Shown piece by piece: positions 23,714 through 34,766 of a stretch of DNA of 64,000 nucleotides. Origin of the DNA: Trichopria drosophilae (Eukaryota > Arthropoda > Insecta > Hymenoptera > Diapriidae). A program made the translations under genes and the position numbers. The stretch's first letter is position 1; each line of letters opens with the position of its first letter. The stretch lies in assembly GCA_030407085.1 (NCBI GenBank), contig CM059583.1, positions 208,442,001 to 208,506,000 of the forward strand, written 5' to 3'. The notes below the pieces were generated by a model, which searched no databases, was not told where the DNA came from, and saw nothing but the letters and a program-made list of their open reading frames with translations.

Positions 23714-23719
23714 AATAAA
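23714..23719 (+). other. CPR-5 polyadenylation signal
   Basis: AATAAA about 75 bp after the stop codon, in the conserved CPR 3' UTR. Confidence 0.75.
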
Positions 23720-23724
23720 TGTTT

Positions 23725-24950
23725 ATAACTAGATATTTTGTGTTGGCTCGTTTTCATTTCAAATTTTCGTTCTATAAGAAGGGGTTAAATAATAACAAAT
23801 GCTTTCTTCTACCTTTCTAAATGCTACAAAAATTTATATAGTAATATATCGTAACAAATATTATCGCCATCGGCAGGTTGTCTTCAAATCTTATGGATCT
23901 TTTGCATATTCATTGCAATTTCATTAGAATAGGGAGGACTATGTTATATTTACTACTCACCGCAATATCCAAAAGCAGCCGACCAAAGAATTTAAGTACA
24001 ATAGTTAAAGGCAGTTATAAAACATACAGGTAATTCAGTGAAATTTTACGAGGCAAGCATTTCACATGTCGATGTCTATGTGGAAAATTGACAATTTAAC
24101 ATTATTCTCAATATTTCAATAACTGAAGCAATTTCTAATGTCTAGAACTCGGGCAAAAAATCAGTCATGAAAAAATTGATTTAAATTAAATCAGATCCTG
24201 AACCATCATCCTCGTTCAAAAATGGACGTAAATCATATCAAATTTTTAAACATTCTTAGAATGTTTTACTACTACTGATGTAATGAAGAAGAGAACTGTT
24301 CGAAAAGTACCCAATTGCGAGAATTAATAGATTTGGCGCATTAACCTCAAATTTTGTACACTGATATAGATATTTCGCTTTCTATATTTTTTTCACGAAT
24401 TACCTACTCGTAATACCAGAATTTAGCGTAATTCCAATGCTAAATTTTATTGTCTGCATTATACTTTTGTTCTTGAATTGTAGATCTGTAGAAATTAAAA
24501 ATTCACAAATTTGAAATACAGGTATTCAATAAAAATAGAACAAAATATTTTCATTATGGATTTGGTGAAAATTTTAAAGAAAGCTTCATTAAACATATAT
24601 AAATATGAGAATAAAAGTTATGTAAGTATATTGAACAAGTATGTGAGTAATTCTACAGAACTTTTAACTTTTGACTGTTCTAAATCATAAAAAATTATTT
24701 TAGTGACACACCAATGGGACATATTTTTTGTGTTTTTACAGCACTTCAAGAGTAAGAAACAGTGTGTAAACCGTTTTTGAATAAAGGTGAATAAGTTGAA
24801 TAAAGTCAAAGTTAGAACTAAACAATAGCCTAATGGTAGAAGCAATTGTACCTATATTATATATCTTACAGTTTTTATATTTAAAGGTAAGGTACTTGTT
24901 ACAAGCAATACAATTTTTTTACTCATTATTTATTATCGCTAATAAAAAAA
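23725..24950. repeat. 3' flank of CPR-5 shared with units A and C
   Basis: The first 720 bp align closely with 14960-15690 (unit A), and the stretch around 24440-24660 aligns with 35440-35890 (unit C). I see no coding sequence. The sharing shows that the duplications included a long 3' flank. Confidence 0.65.
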
Positions 24951-24959
24951 AGTTATAAT

Positions 24960-25396
24960 TGTAAACGACTGGTGGAAGGGCTAGAAATAAAACGCGCAGT
25001 TTCGGCCACAAAACTAAAACTCCAATTTATTCCGAGCAATCGGTGACGATCCGATCGCGACGCGGACTTCCTAAATCCTAACCCGATCGCGTTCCGGAAC
25101 GTTCCCTCTCAACCGATCGTCATTTTTTCACCTCTTAGTTCGATTTTTCAAACTCTCGAACATTTAAATAGACTACAACGTCAAATTATACATCGATATT
25201 ATACTATTCGAATTACAAATAATTTAATCGAGATCGTCAGCATTTCGAAGGGCCTTTACATAATTACCTAACAGGCCTGCTTCGTTTTGAGAGGTACCCC
25301 CATTCGTGTGTGCAATGGCGTAGGGAAAACCACCTTTATAGGAAAAAACCTACGCCTGGTACCGCAGTCGGTAAAACATCGATTCTGTCCGCAACA
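24960..25396 (-). mobile_element. Solo LTR
   Basis: A 437-bp block of higher GC than its surroundings begins TGTAAACG and ends GCAACA (TG...CA termini), and is flanked on both sides by ATAAT (24955-24959 and 25397-25401), a 5-bp target-site duplication. On the minus strand it has a TATAAAG near 25335-25341 and AATAAA at 25026-25031, placing promoter and poly(A) signal in LTR order, hence the strand. No internal retrotransposon sequence is present, so it is a solo LTR left by recombination. Gypsy, BEL or Copia cannot be distinguished here. Confidence 0.75.
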
Positions 25397-26197
25397 ATAA
25401 TTAAATTTTTCCAATTTTTATTACGGGAGCCTAAGACATTAGCCTAAAAAGTAGTAATCTATGTTTAAAAAAGTAAATTAAATGATTGAATCGATTTTTT
25501 AACATTCGGTCTTCATAAAGGCAATTCTAACCTCTTTATACGAGCTACTAAAAAATATGTACCTATTGTGAGATCATATAAAGTGGTTAGAATTGCGCCC
25601 GAATTTTGTAAATTTAAAGATAACCAATGACAAGTTAAACGCGTGATAGGAGATTTATAAGTACTTTAAAGAAGAAATTACAACGTAGTTTTAAGCGTGC
25701 CTAAACGCCCTTTAAGTGGGCCACTCGAAAATGTTACGTATTCAAACGTGTTACGCACTGATTTGATAATTTTTAGAGACCTCCTACAAAGTTAGTCTAT
25801 GAGGCAGATGTATGCCGTGCATTTTATTTTTGGGGGCTTTTAGTGCAGAATTATTCTATAAAACTAAGAATTCAAGAAATGAAAAGTTATTTTCTCCATA
25901 TTGAAATAAGTAAAAAATTCCCGAATTTGGAATAATCGGTAGACGCTTGCATTTTAAGCTGCACAATCTTTTAGAAGGGAAGCACACTCTTGGCATATTG
26001 TTTACTGAAACTCCAAGTTCATACGAAGGTTCTATGAAAATTTGAGAGTGATTAGATAAGAGTTACTTTCTTTTTTTAGTTATATCAAAATGAAATTGTT
26101 GGATTGTACGTTGTCAAATTCAGTAAAAATCCTACTTTACGTTCGTTTTTCTTCTTTCCAGTGGTTTATTACCTTAAAAAACATATAAAGGCTAACA

Positions 26198-26617
26198 CAT
26201 AAAGGAATGCCAACATATAAAGGAATGATGCAACCAGAAAAAATGAACTGATGAATCATGACTTGAATTAAATCGGAGGGAATGCACGGGGTTGCCGTAG
26301 CTCAGATGGTAGAGCATTCGACGCGAAATCGAAAGGTCGTGGGTTCGTCCCCACCGGCTGCGAATGTGCTTCCATACCCCATTTTTTTCAAGTGTTTTTC
26401 TTCATTTCGTTTTTTCTGAATTTTCTATTAATTATCATCTTAATTTCACATTTTTAAAGAATCATTCTTGAGATTCTTTAATTTAATTTAAATTTCGTGT
26501 CACATTCCATCTAAAATGAGTTTCAAAGTTGATTGGCTGGCAGAATATTTGTCGCGCGAAATTTGAAAAACTCAGACACTATTTGGTTCGGATTACCGAT
26601 AAATTCATTGATTACTT
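26198..26617 (+). mobile_element. SINE-like element with tRNA-derived region
   Basis: A 420-bp insertion absent from unit A is flanked by a 15-bp direct repeat ATATAAAGGCTAACA (26183-26197 and 26618-26632). Inside is a tRNA-like region (26291-26362) with an A box TAGCTCAGATGG and a B-box-like GGTTCGTCC. The element is therefore best read as a tRNA-type SINE mobilised by a non-LTR machinery. The tRNA part sits about 90 bp inside the left end, which is unusual; that leader contains two near-repeats of ATAAAGGAATG. Confidence 0.65.
26291..26362 (+). tRNA. Degenerate tRNA-like sequence (SINE internal promoter)
   Basis: A cloverleaf can be drawn: D stem GCTC/GAGC, anticodon stem TTCGA/TCGAA and T stem GTGGG/CCCAC. 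However, the acceptor stem has a T-T mismatch and a G-T pair, the anticodon loop CGCGAAA lacks the universal U33, and the T loop is one base short and lacks A58. This is a tRNA-derived pol III promoter, not a working tRNA gene. Confidence 0.6.
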
Positions 26618-28119
26618 ATATAAAGGCTAACATTTTAATATATCATGGAAAAAGAATCTTGATCGTTTAGTTCGATATTCATTTGTTTGCAAGATACATC
26701 GTCGCGTACTATAAAAGTTAAAGGTTCTGTATAGAATTACTCATATTTATTGTGCTAAAGGGGAAAGTTTAGTTATAGCCCAAAATTTAACCTTCATCCC
26801 AGAATGGCAGGAAATAAATTAAATCGTCTTTAATGTGTTCGGAAAAAATGTGTCATTTATTAAAAATTAATATTTGACGCACTGAAAAAAATTAGTATTT
26901 AATTAAGGCCAATAGTTAGCTACTTTTAAGATGTAACAAAAAGTTGCCTTGTTCTACTGAAAAGTAGACTTCTTCGAAACTCTTAAAACTAGCTTATCAT
27001 ACGACTAAAATGTAGTACCAAAAATTAGATATTGTCCAGAATTTGGGATTAAATTAACCGCTTGAGAATTTTAGATTACATTATTTAAAGTTAAAATCGA
27101 ACCATAGACTGATGAAAAATTCATTGCACAATGAAATGTATTATTTTAACGTACGAAATATTTTACTACGAAAAATTATTTATATTAGTAAATATTTATT
27201 TAATTGATAGAATCTTTTATTAATGTAATTAACACAATAAAATTTTCATAGTAATAATAGTATATTTCATCCGTTAAAAGAATTCATGTCATTGCGGCTA
27301 TCAGATGTCCATTTCATTGGTTCAATGAATCTTTTCTCAGTGTAAATAATTAATATGCGTTCTACCTCTACACGAAAAAGAAACTTCGGTTCTGATAGAC
27401 TGAACTTGTCACTAGAAAAAATAAAATAAAATATACAAAAAGGAGGATTTAGTTTAAATTTATTTCATTATATAACAACAATTAATGGATTCATTGGGAC
27501 ATATTTAACAGAAATGTACTAGTAATTTCCAAAATTATAAATTACTTCACTGTGTCAGTGGGGTTCAAAACCGCTGCTGCAGTGGTTAATTCGAAACGAG
27601 AACGAAACTCGTAATTAACTTTTCGTGTTGTAGGATGTGATTAAAAAAATCTGCTCAGAACCATCGTCGACTTGGTACTGAACCTTTTCCGTCTTGTAAA
27701 GTCGTTATTGTTTATGTTGTTTACTCTATTGTGTATTTTTGGCTCAAACAAGATCGTAATTGCCATTTAATTAGGGACTTTCTTGCAGCTTGACGAAGAA
27801 TTGAGCCAGAAAGGTTAAAACAATCACCATTGTCTAATTTTCCTTCCAGTGTTAAAATGAGAAATGATAACGTCTTCTTGGATATTTTAAGGCAGTGAGG
27901 ATTTGTTTAAGACCATATTCTGACTTAATGTCTAAATTTAGGACATTTTTAAAAGAAATTGGTCCTGGTTGAAAGTTTTTTTTTCTGTGCGCATACCCTG
28001 CCGAATTGTTGTACATAAACGATCGATAATCATGACATATTGAGGTAAGCAACCAAGACATTTAACGAGTTTAAACTATTACTCTCATTCGCCTAAAATT
28101 TATATTGTGTAGTCGAATG

Positions 28120-28990
28120 ATACTCCAGTGGCTGTTCAGCGTCTAAAGCTAGCCGCTCCGTCAACATCTTATACACGAACGCAATTTTTCCAGCATCATG
28201 CCCTTCTGAGATTTTTATAAATGAGTATACCCCTATAGAATTGTTCAAGTCGATTCTGAAATTGAAAGAATTACCAAAAGAATTAAATTCTGTACGAAAG
28301 GAGCACTTCTCCAGCTTCGCTCAAATGCCGGATATGTAATTCACTCCATCAATTCTATGAAAGACCTTGATACTTTGCCAGCAAGTAGTTGACTCAATAG
28401 ATCTGAAGATACGACAATATATATTTTTATCAAAGCCTACGGAATTATACTTCTGCAATAAAAAGAGAACGTGCAACATTTTTCAAACAAATGAGCAAAA
28501 TGCCATCTAAAAAATTCTGGTCTTCAGTAAGGTTTTGAGGTGCTTCTAAATCAAAATCTGCTGGACCTATGTTTGATGATCCTGATGCCATTAAAGCACA
28601 TTTTGTACATTGTCCTCAAACCTCTCCTAAACGTACTTTCAGTTTCATGAAGATATCACTTTCTAAACTTAATGAAATTGTTGCAAGAATCAAATGTACT
28701 GGAGCTGGAATGAATAGTATCTCAGGCAAATGTTCTTAATAGTCCATAAATATTGTCTACCAGAAATTATACACATAAATGCAATTTTAAGAAAATGATT
28801 TTCCTGAGGTCGGAAATAGTGTCTTAGTTCGTCCCATTCCTAAAATATCAAAACCCACATCCTTAAATGATTTGCGTCCAATTAGTTGTTTACCGGTGTT
28901 TGTCAAAATTTTAGAAGATTTTTACGAGAAATTATTGCATCATTTTAAAAAAGTATAAATTTTATCCAACATTTCATTCTGGTTTTGGAC
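28120..28990 (+). mobile_element. Non-LTR retrotransposon fragment (B copy)
   Basis: This is the counterpart of 19730-20770, with the same broken reading (near 28820-28960: RPIPKISKPTS, then LRPISCLPVFVKILEDFYEK). It is interrupted by stops and small indels and lacks the catalytic core. Confidence 0.65.
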
Positions 28991-30990
28991 GATTTTACGG
29001 TTGTGAAATTGCTCTCTTTAACCTCTCTGATGAAATTTTAAAATTCTGGGATAACCATCTCTTAAATTTAATAGTTTATGTTTGAATGTTTTTCGGTATT
29101 TGTAATAACCGAATCCTTTTGAGATGTATGGTAAATGTTGTTTTGGTGTTCATTTATACGTGTCTTGAGTTGCCGTTTTGTCTCACCAACATATGAGGCA
29201 TCACAATTTTCACAATTTGTTTTTTTACACAATATTGTTTTATAAAAATCTGTCATTTTCATCATTGTCTCTTTTCATGATGTTGTTTTTGTTGCGAGTC
29301 ATAGATGGTATTAACTCAATGTTGTGTTTCTTTAAGGTAGTAGATATTTTTTCAAATAAAGTATTGACATATGGAATAATGAGTTGTTATTACACTTAGA
29401 ATTGACGAGTGTTTTTTCTGTATTTGTTGGAAGTTCATTTGTTAATTTTGGATAATAAAGATTCTTTTTTTAATAAACTTTTGTATGAATGATGCAGGAT
29501 AATTATTATTTTGCAAAATTTCTGGGATAATTTTTATGTTACCATGATGGAATTTTTTATCAGATAATTTGATATCTCGATCAACTAAATTGTAAATCAA
29601 CAATATTTTGTGGGTTTTCAAATGGGGTGAATTATAGTGTACAATAAGACCAGAAATCGTTTCCTTATTGTGCTAATCAGTAATTAGATTATCTCGAATC
29701 AGCAAAAATCTAAAAAACTAATACTCTTAGATTTTTCTATTTTCATGGTAAATTGAAGTCGATGACGGTATGAATTAAATACTGCTAACATTTAATCGGC
29801 CTGTGCTTTAGGAATACATGTGATAATATCATCTACGTATCGATAATAGAACAATGGCTTAAACCTTATTCAAGGTCATAAAATTGGTGAGATAGGAGAA
29901 CCCATCAGAGATCCATAACTTTGTTGGCAAAAAAATATTGTCGAATTGTAGCTTTAATAATTTCATTAACAGGAATAATCCACTTCGTAGAAATTTTTGA
30001 AGCACGCTTTTCTATACTATTAATGACTAGTTCGTTCGGTATGTTGGAAAATAACAATACAGCATCTAATGAAATGAGAATATGGGCTTTAGGAATATCA
30101 ATATTGCAAATAAGGTTTTTTAATTTGAAACTAATTTCAACATATGATTTAGGTTTAATTAATACGTTATTAAATAAATGAGTAATCATTTTGGCTAAAA
30201 AATAGGTAGATGTACCTATAACACATACAATCGGCCGTAATAAGTTACCTAGTTTGTGTATGTTGGGTAATCCATAACATTTGACTATATTTGTATTGGT
30301 TTGTGTAAGAGGATTTGGATGATTCCATATTTTGTAAAAATTTTGAGAACGTTTTTTGAAAAAAATTTTAAGGGATTTTTATCCAATCTCAAATAGGTAT
30401 TGTTATCATTGAGCAAGACATGCATATTTTCAGCAGTAGTAAACAATACATCATTATTTTGTTTAACAAATTTTTTGTAATATAAATTTTGTTAGATAAT
30501 AATTTATCAAAAATTGATTTATGATAAGTTTTTCTGTTGTGAACAAGAATGTAATCAGTAATAATATTTCTAACCTGATCTTGGCATTCCGTATCCAAGT
30601 CATGTTTATTAATATTATATTCAACATTCTTAATAATATTGGTAATGTCATGCTTTGTCATTTTGTTGTAGAGTGCGAATTTCGGTCCCAATGAAACAAC
30701 ATCGATTACTTCTTTTAGGATTGATTTATTAAGATTTTTTAACCATTCATTCTTAGTTTCTAGTGTAGGTGAATATCAGCTATTTTTTAAAATCATATTA
30801 AATTTTTTATTACGTTTTTTGTTTAAAGAGAAGTTAAAATAATATTTAAATTGCAAATGGTTTCGTTAAATAGTAAAAATAATATTAACAGACAATCTTC
30901 TATTTCCAAATTGAGTACCTAATTGTGAATCAACAGTTGACAGTATATTATCTCGTATGATATTATCTCGTTTGTTGTGAAATTTAAGGT
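28990..30990 (-). mobile_element. Older Penelope-like element with RT and GIY-YIG remains (B copy)
   Basis: Minus-strand frames show, from right to left: the PLE N-terminal region (GPKFALYNKMTKHDITN near 30690), an RT block (YGLPNIHKLGN near 30250), motif A region (HILISLDAVLLFSNIP near 30060), motif B (SLMGSPISPI near 29900), motif C YVDD (29828-29839) and, farther down, the start of a GIY-YIG endonuclease (CDASYVGETKRQLKTRINEH near 29200). Frameshifts and stops break it into at least four pieces, so it cannot make one protein. The order RT then GIY-YIG is diagnostic for Penelope-like elements. The copy in unit A has lost motifs A-C. Confidence 0.75.
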
Positions 30991-31056
30991 GTTTAAACGA
31001 CTTCGTAGTGCGGTCCACATGTGACAGTCTAATGTCGTACTATTTTTATTAATACT

Positions 31057-32772
31057 TTCAAAAAAATATAAAATTATAAGAATTCTTCTTTATCCGTCAA
31101 TATTTGAAATAGATATGTTATTAATAACTTCTTGGTGTAGCGGACAAGTGGATGTAAATAAACAACTAAATTTTAACGTTTCGGTCACGAATTTATGACC
31201 CTCTTCAGAAAAGACTATTATTCTGTAATTAAATATACAATTTTGAGTGAACAGTTTATAATTTCATTTTATTGAATGAAAGGATGAATTACATCATAAT
31301 TTCTTTAAAGTGAAAAAAATGTAAGATTTGAGCATTGGTAAGTTTCGAAAAAAAGGAAAAGTTTAGTACCGTAATAAATATAACTATATATTCTTACCTA
31401 TAAATCCTTGATAAAAAACAAACACTCCTGAAAGGGATAAAACTTATATGAGGTTTTAAAAGATTTTTATTTTTAGAATTGAGGTTCCAGGAACGTGGAA
31501 AAAACCTAAAAAAATATAAAATGACGTAAGTTTCAAAACGAAACTTAGTAAGAATAAAAAATAAAATACATGTGAGTCGCGTGACGGTAACGAACTGACT
31601 GATGAGAATGTAAACATTGCCAGTGCTCAACCCTGAACAATAATAATGACAAGATATGCGAAAGGTTTGAATTCAAAATGAACGAAAATACAACGCTATG
31701 TTTTTGATTAAAATATATCGAATACTGTGAAATGTAAATAATGGAAGTATTAATTATTAAGTAATGGAAAATATGTTTCTGGAAGTTTCGAAAGTTCGAA
31801 TCTTATATTTACTGTATTGTTACTATGTTTTTTAATAAAAAAGTTTTCTAAATGTTTTCGTTTCCAAAAATTTCTTTCTGTAGCTAGAATTTGAACATTT
31901 TTGTAATCAAAATCATGCCGTGTGTCTAATCTATGTCTACTTAGTCCTGTAAGTTTATCATCATTTGAATAAATATTGCGTTTATGTTCGTTAATTCGAT
32001 CTCTTAATAATCTTCCTGTCTCACCTATATAAAATTTATTACATTGATTACATTTAATGTTGTATACGACACAACTTTGATGTAAATTATCTAATTTGTC
32101 TTTACCAGGTTTGATACCTCCTAAATTTGCATGAAATGGTTTAAAAACAACTCTAATATGTTGATCTTTCATTGATTTTTTTAATCTGTTCAGATACATC
32201 TTTAGCGTACGGTATGCTTATAGTTTTTACGTAGTCATAATCTTCTTTTTTATTATCAAGAGAATTATAAATTTTGTGAACCCTTTTTCTAAGACAATCA
32301 AAAATTATATCTTCAGGAAAATTATTATTTCGTAATAAGTTTTTTACTATTTCAATATTTTTCTGTCTAAATTTAATATGTGATAATTTAATTTCTCTAT
32401 CTATTAAGCCGTAGACAACTCCAATTTTATAAGAAAAGGATGATGAGATAAAAAGTTTAAATATCTACCTGAAAAAGTCTCCTTATGAAACCAATCTGTT
32501 ATGATAAATAGTACTTTTCGATACAAGTGCGTATGTGTAAAGAACTTTACACATACACACGTGTGCCGAAATATTGTTTACGTACGGCTTTACTTTACGC
32601 ACCGAAAAGACGTACATAAATTATTTTTACCTCTAATTATTGTCATGTCTAAGAAATTAATAGATCTCTGTTTTTCAATTTCAAGAGTAAATTTAATTCT
32701 ATTCAATTTTCCCCCAATTTTATCCATACTGTTGAAAATATTCAGAATTTTGTTCTCACAATTTTTTTTTTT
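31057..32772 (-). mobile_element. 5'-truncated Penelope-like element insertion
   Basis: A 1716-bp insertion lies between direct repeats TTAATACT (31049-31056 and 32773-32780). Unit A has the single uninterrupted site at 22028-22035. On the minus strand it reads the end of the RT domain (FTLEIEKQRSINFLDMTII near 32680), a linker, a GIY-YIG endonuclease frame (31750-32199, FYIGETGRLLRDRINEHKRN) ending in a stop at 31750, and a 3' region with a hammerhead-like motif (31175-31208). The 5' part of the RT is missing, typical of incomplete reverse transcription. The endonuclease frame itself is open over 149 codons, suggesting a recent insertion. Confidence 0.8.
31175..31208 (-). ncRNA. Hammerhead-like motif in PLE 3' region
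   Basis: On the minus strand CTGAAGA is followed by a hairpin with stem GGTCA/TGACC, then GAAACGTT. This resembles the hammerhead ribozyme core (CUGANGA, stem II, GAAA) known from Penelope-like elements. One extra G lies between CTGAAGA and the best stem II pairing, so catalytic activity is doubtful. Confidence 0.4.
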
Positions 32773-33229
32773 TTAATACTATTCATTTAAGCTGAAGAAA
32801 TGTCCAGAAGATGTACAATTCCATTTTTTATGTATACATACATTTTGTATTTCTGCCACCTTGAGAGGAATAAAACGAGGATAATGGAACTGACGGGGTT
32901 AGAAAAAGCTTTACACTCAAATATTCTTTCAATTTGATTAAAGTTGATCGGAACTAGATGTTTGGACAGTCATACACATATATTTTGACATATCAAACTA
33001 ATTAGTTATTTAAGATAACCTAATCGACAAACTATTATTTCATTTCATCTATTTACTTATTTCCTTATTTATATCTTTACTTTACAAAAATAGGATCAAT
33101 AAAAGTAAATAGTAAATTGTGTTTAAAAATTGTTTCTAATAAGATGAAAGTGACTACAAAATTTATTATCGTTTTTACAAGCATTCAGTTATGACAGATA
33201 TTGAGATATTGTTTCGCAAAACCCAGTTC

Positions 33230-33350
33230 GACATTCAAAAGAATGTTGGACGTAAGGTCACGAAAATATCAGAAAGGGATATGCTCCGATTTCGGGTATA
33301 CTTCCTAGATTCATATATAAGAGCGGAAAAATCAGGTCTTCAGTATCAGT
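33230..33350 (+). promoter_or_regulatory. CPR-6 promoter module
   Basis: GACATTC-AAAA-GAATGTT lies at 33230-33247, AAGGTCA at 33254-33260, TATATAAGA at 33314-33322 and TCAGT at 33346-33350, with spacing of 60 and 34 bp. Confidence 0.78.
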
Positions 33351-33383
33351 TTGATCTACTTACCGATCCAAGCAAATTCCGAC

Positions 33384-34687
33384 ATGGCATTCAAGGTACG
33401 ATACTCTAAAAATATTGTTGGATTTTAATAACAAATTTAACGATCTAATAAATATTCGAATAAAATAATTTAACGCAAGAACGATATTGTTTAGAATATA
33501 AAATTTTAAGTTATTTTTCCATACATCGAAATCATGTTGGCAATAGAACACGTCTTTCATAATTATTACGCGTCTGTAAAGAGAGCGCCATAAAAAATAC
33601 CTGAAATTTGTAAAATTAGATGGATTTTTTAACTTATTAGTGAAAATTTGTATTCATAATTGCGTAATTATTAATAAAAATGTTAAAAATAAAAAAAAAT
33701 AATATTCAATTATAGTTAATCGTAATTGGTCATTTTAATTTGTTTTTTCCTACAACAATTTTGACAATAACATATGTCTTACATACGCATCTGCAAAGAG
33801 AGCGCTATGAAAAATATATACCATTTTTTATATTAGATCGATTTTTTACCTTGTTTATGAAAATTTGTATTTATAATTGCGCAATTATTAGAGAAAATGT
33901 TAAAAATAAAAAAATTAACATTCAATTGCTGTTAATCATAATGTAAATATTCGTCTTTTTGCAGTTCGTAGTATTCGTCGCGTTCGTGGCAGTCGCCAAT
34001 GCTGGTCTGATCGCACCGGCACACTACGCGTATGCACCAGCAGCGTCGTATGCGTATGCTACACCAGTAGCCAACACCATTGTTACCAAAACCGTCGACA
34101 CCGAATACGACCCCCATCCCCAGTACAAATACGCCTATGGTGTTCATGATGGACTCACTGGAGATGTCAAGACGGCCGAAGAATCCCGCGACGGTGATGT
34201 CGTCAAGGGCAGCTACTCCTTGGTTGAAGCCGACGGATCCCGCCGCGTTGTCCACTACACTGCCGACTCCGTCAACGGATTCAACGCCGTCGTCGAGAAA
34301 CAACCTGCTGCCGTCGCCGTCGCTCCAGTAGCCGTTGCTCCAGTAGTCAAGACTGTTGCCCCGGTGACCTACGCTACCAACTACCTTCAGCAATACGCAG
34401 CACCAGTCGTAAAGACCGTTGCTCCAGTCAGCTACGCCAGCAACTACGTTCAGCAATATGCCTCCCCAATCGTCAAAACTGTTGCTCCAGTCAGCTATGC
34501 CAGCAACTATGTTCAGCAATACGCAACCCCAATCGTTAAAGCCGTTGCTCCAGTCAGCTATGCCAGCAACTACGTTCAGCAATACGCAGCACCAGTAGCT
34601 CACACCTACGCTGCACCAGCCTTGAAGGTGGCCAGCCCCGTCTACCAATCCTATGCCGCCCCAGTCGCTCACTCTTCTCTCTGGTAG
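33384..34687 (+). CDS. CPR-6, RR-2 cuticular protein (two exons)
   Basis: This is a secreted chitin-binding cuticle protein of 244 residues. The exons are 33384-33395 and 33965-34687, with a 569-bp GT-AG intron carrying the same internal duplication as CPR-4. The signal peptide is residues 1-17 and the RR-2 domain is at 51-118 ([35 protein letters not shown]). The [12 protein letters not shown] linker is followed by four 21-residue repeats (type [20 protein letters not shown]) and the PVAHSSLW end. The upstream alternative acceptor seen in CPR-3, -4 and -5 is lost here (TTGCTG instead of TTGCAG). The 5' half of the gene groups with CPR-5 but the intron groups with CPR-4, suggesting mosaic ancestry. 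Confidence 0.94.
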
Positions 34688-34760
34688 AGGAAAATAGCCA
34701 TGATTTGTATAATGTATGATGTAATCAGCACAAATCCATAATTTAGTCTATTTATGAAGT

Positions 34761-34766
34761 AATAAA
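34761..34766 (+). other. CPR-6 polyadenylation signal
   Basis: AATAAA about 75 bp after the stop codon, in the conserved CPR 3' UTR. Confidence 0.75.

Larger units (their letters stand above)
25460..28110. repeat. Non-coding block shared by units A and B (B copy)
   Basis: This is the counterpart of 17190-19700, interrupted by the SINE-like insertion at 26198-26617. I see no gene. Identity with the A copy is high over hundreds of bases, for example 26830-27060 against 18350-18580. Confidence 0.65.
22036..32780 (+). repeat. Tandem unit B (contains CPR-5)
   Basis: This unit is about 10.7 kb and is similar to unit A end to end. It carries extra insertions: a solo LTR (24960-25396), a SINE-like element (26198-26617) and a truncated PLE (31057-32772). 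Without these it would be about 8.2 kb. Its upstream block (22036-22660) is nearly identical to 32781-33400 of unit C, while its downstream blocks are closer to unit A. Boundaries are by eye. Confidence 0.75.

Noticed and set aside
26291..26362. Functional tRNA gene
   Set aside because: The acceptor mismatch, missing U33, shortened T loop and position inside an insertion with target-site duplications indicate a SINE promoter.
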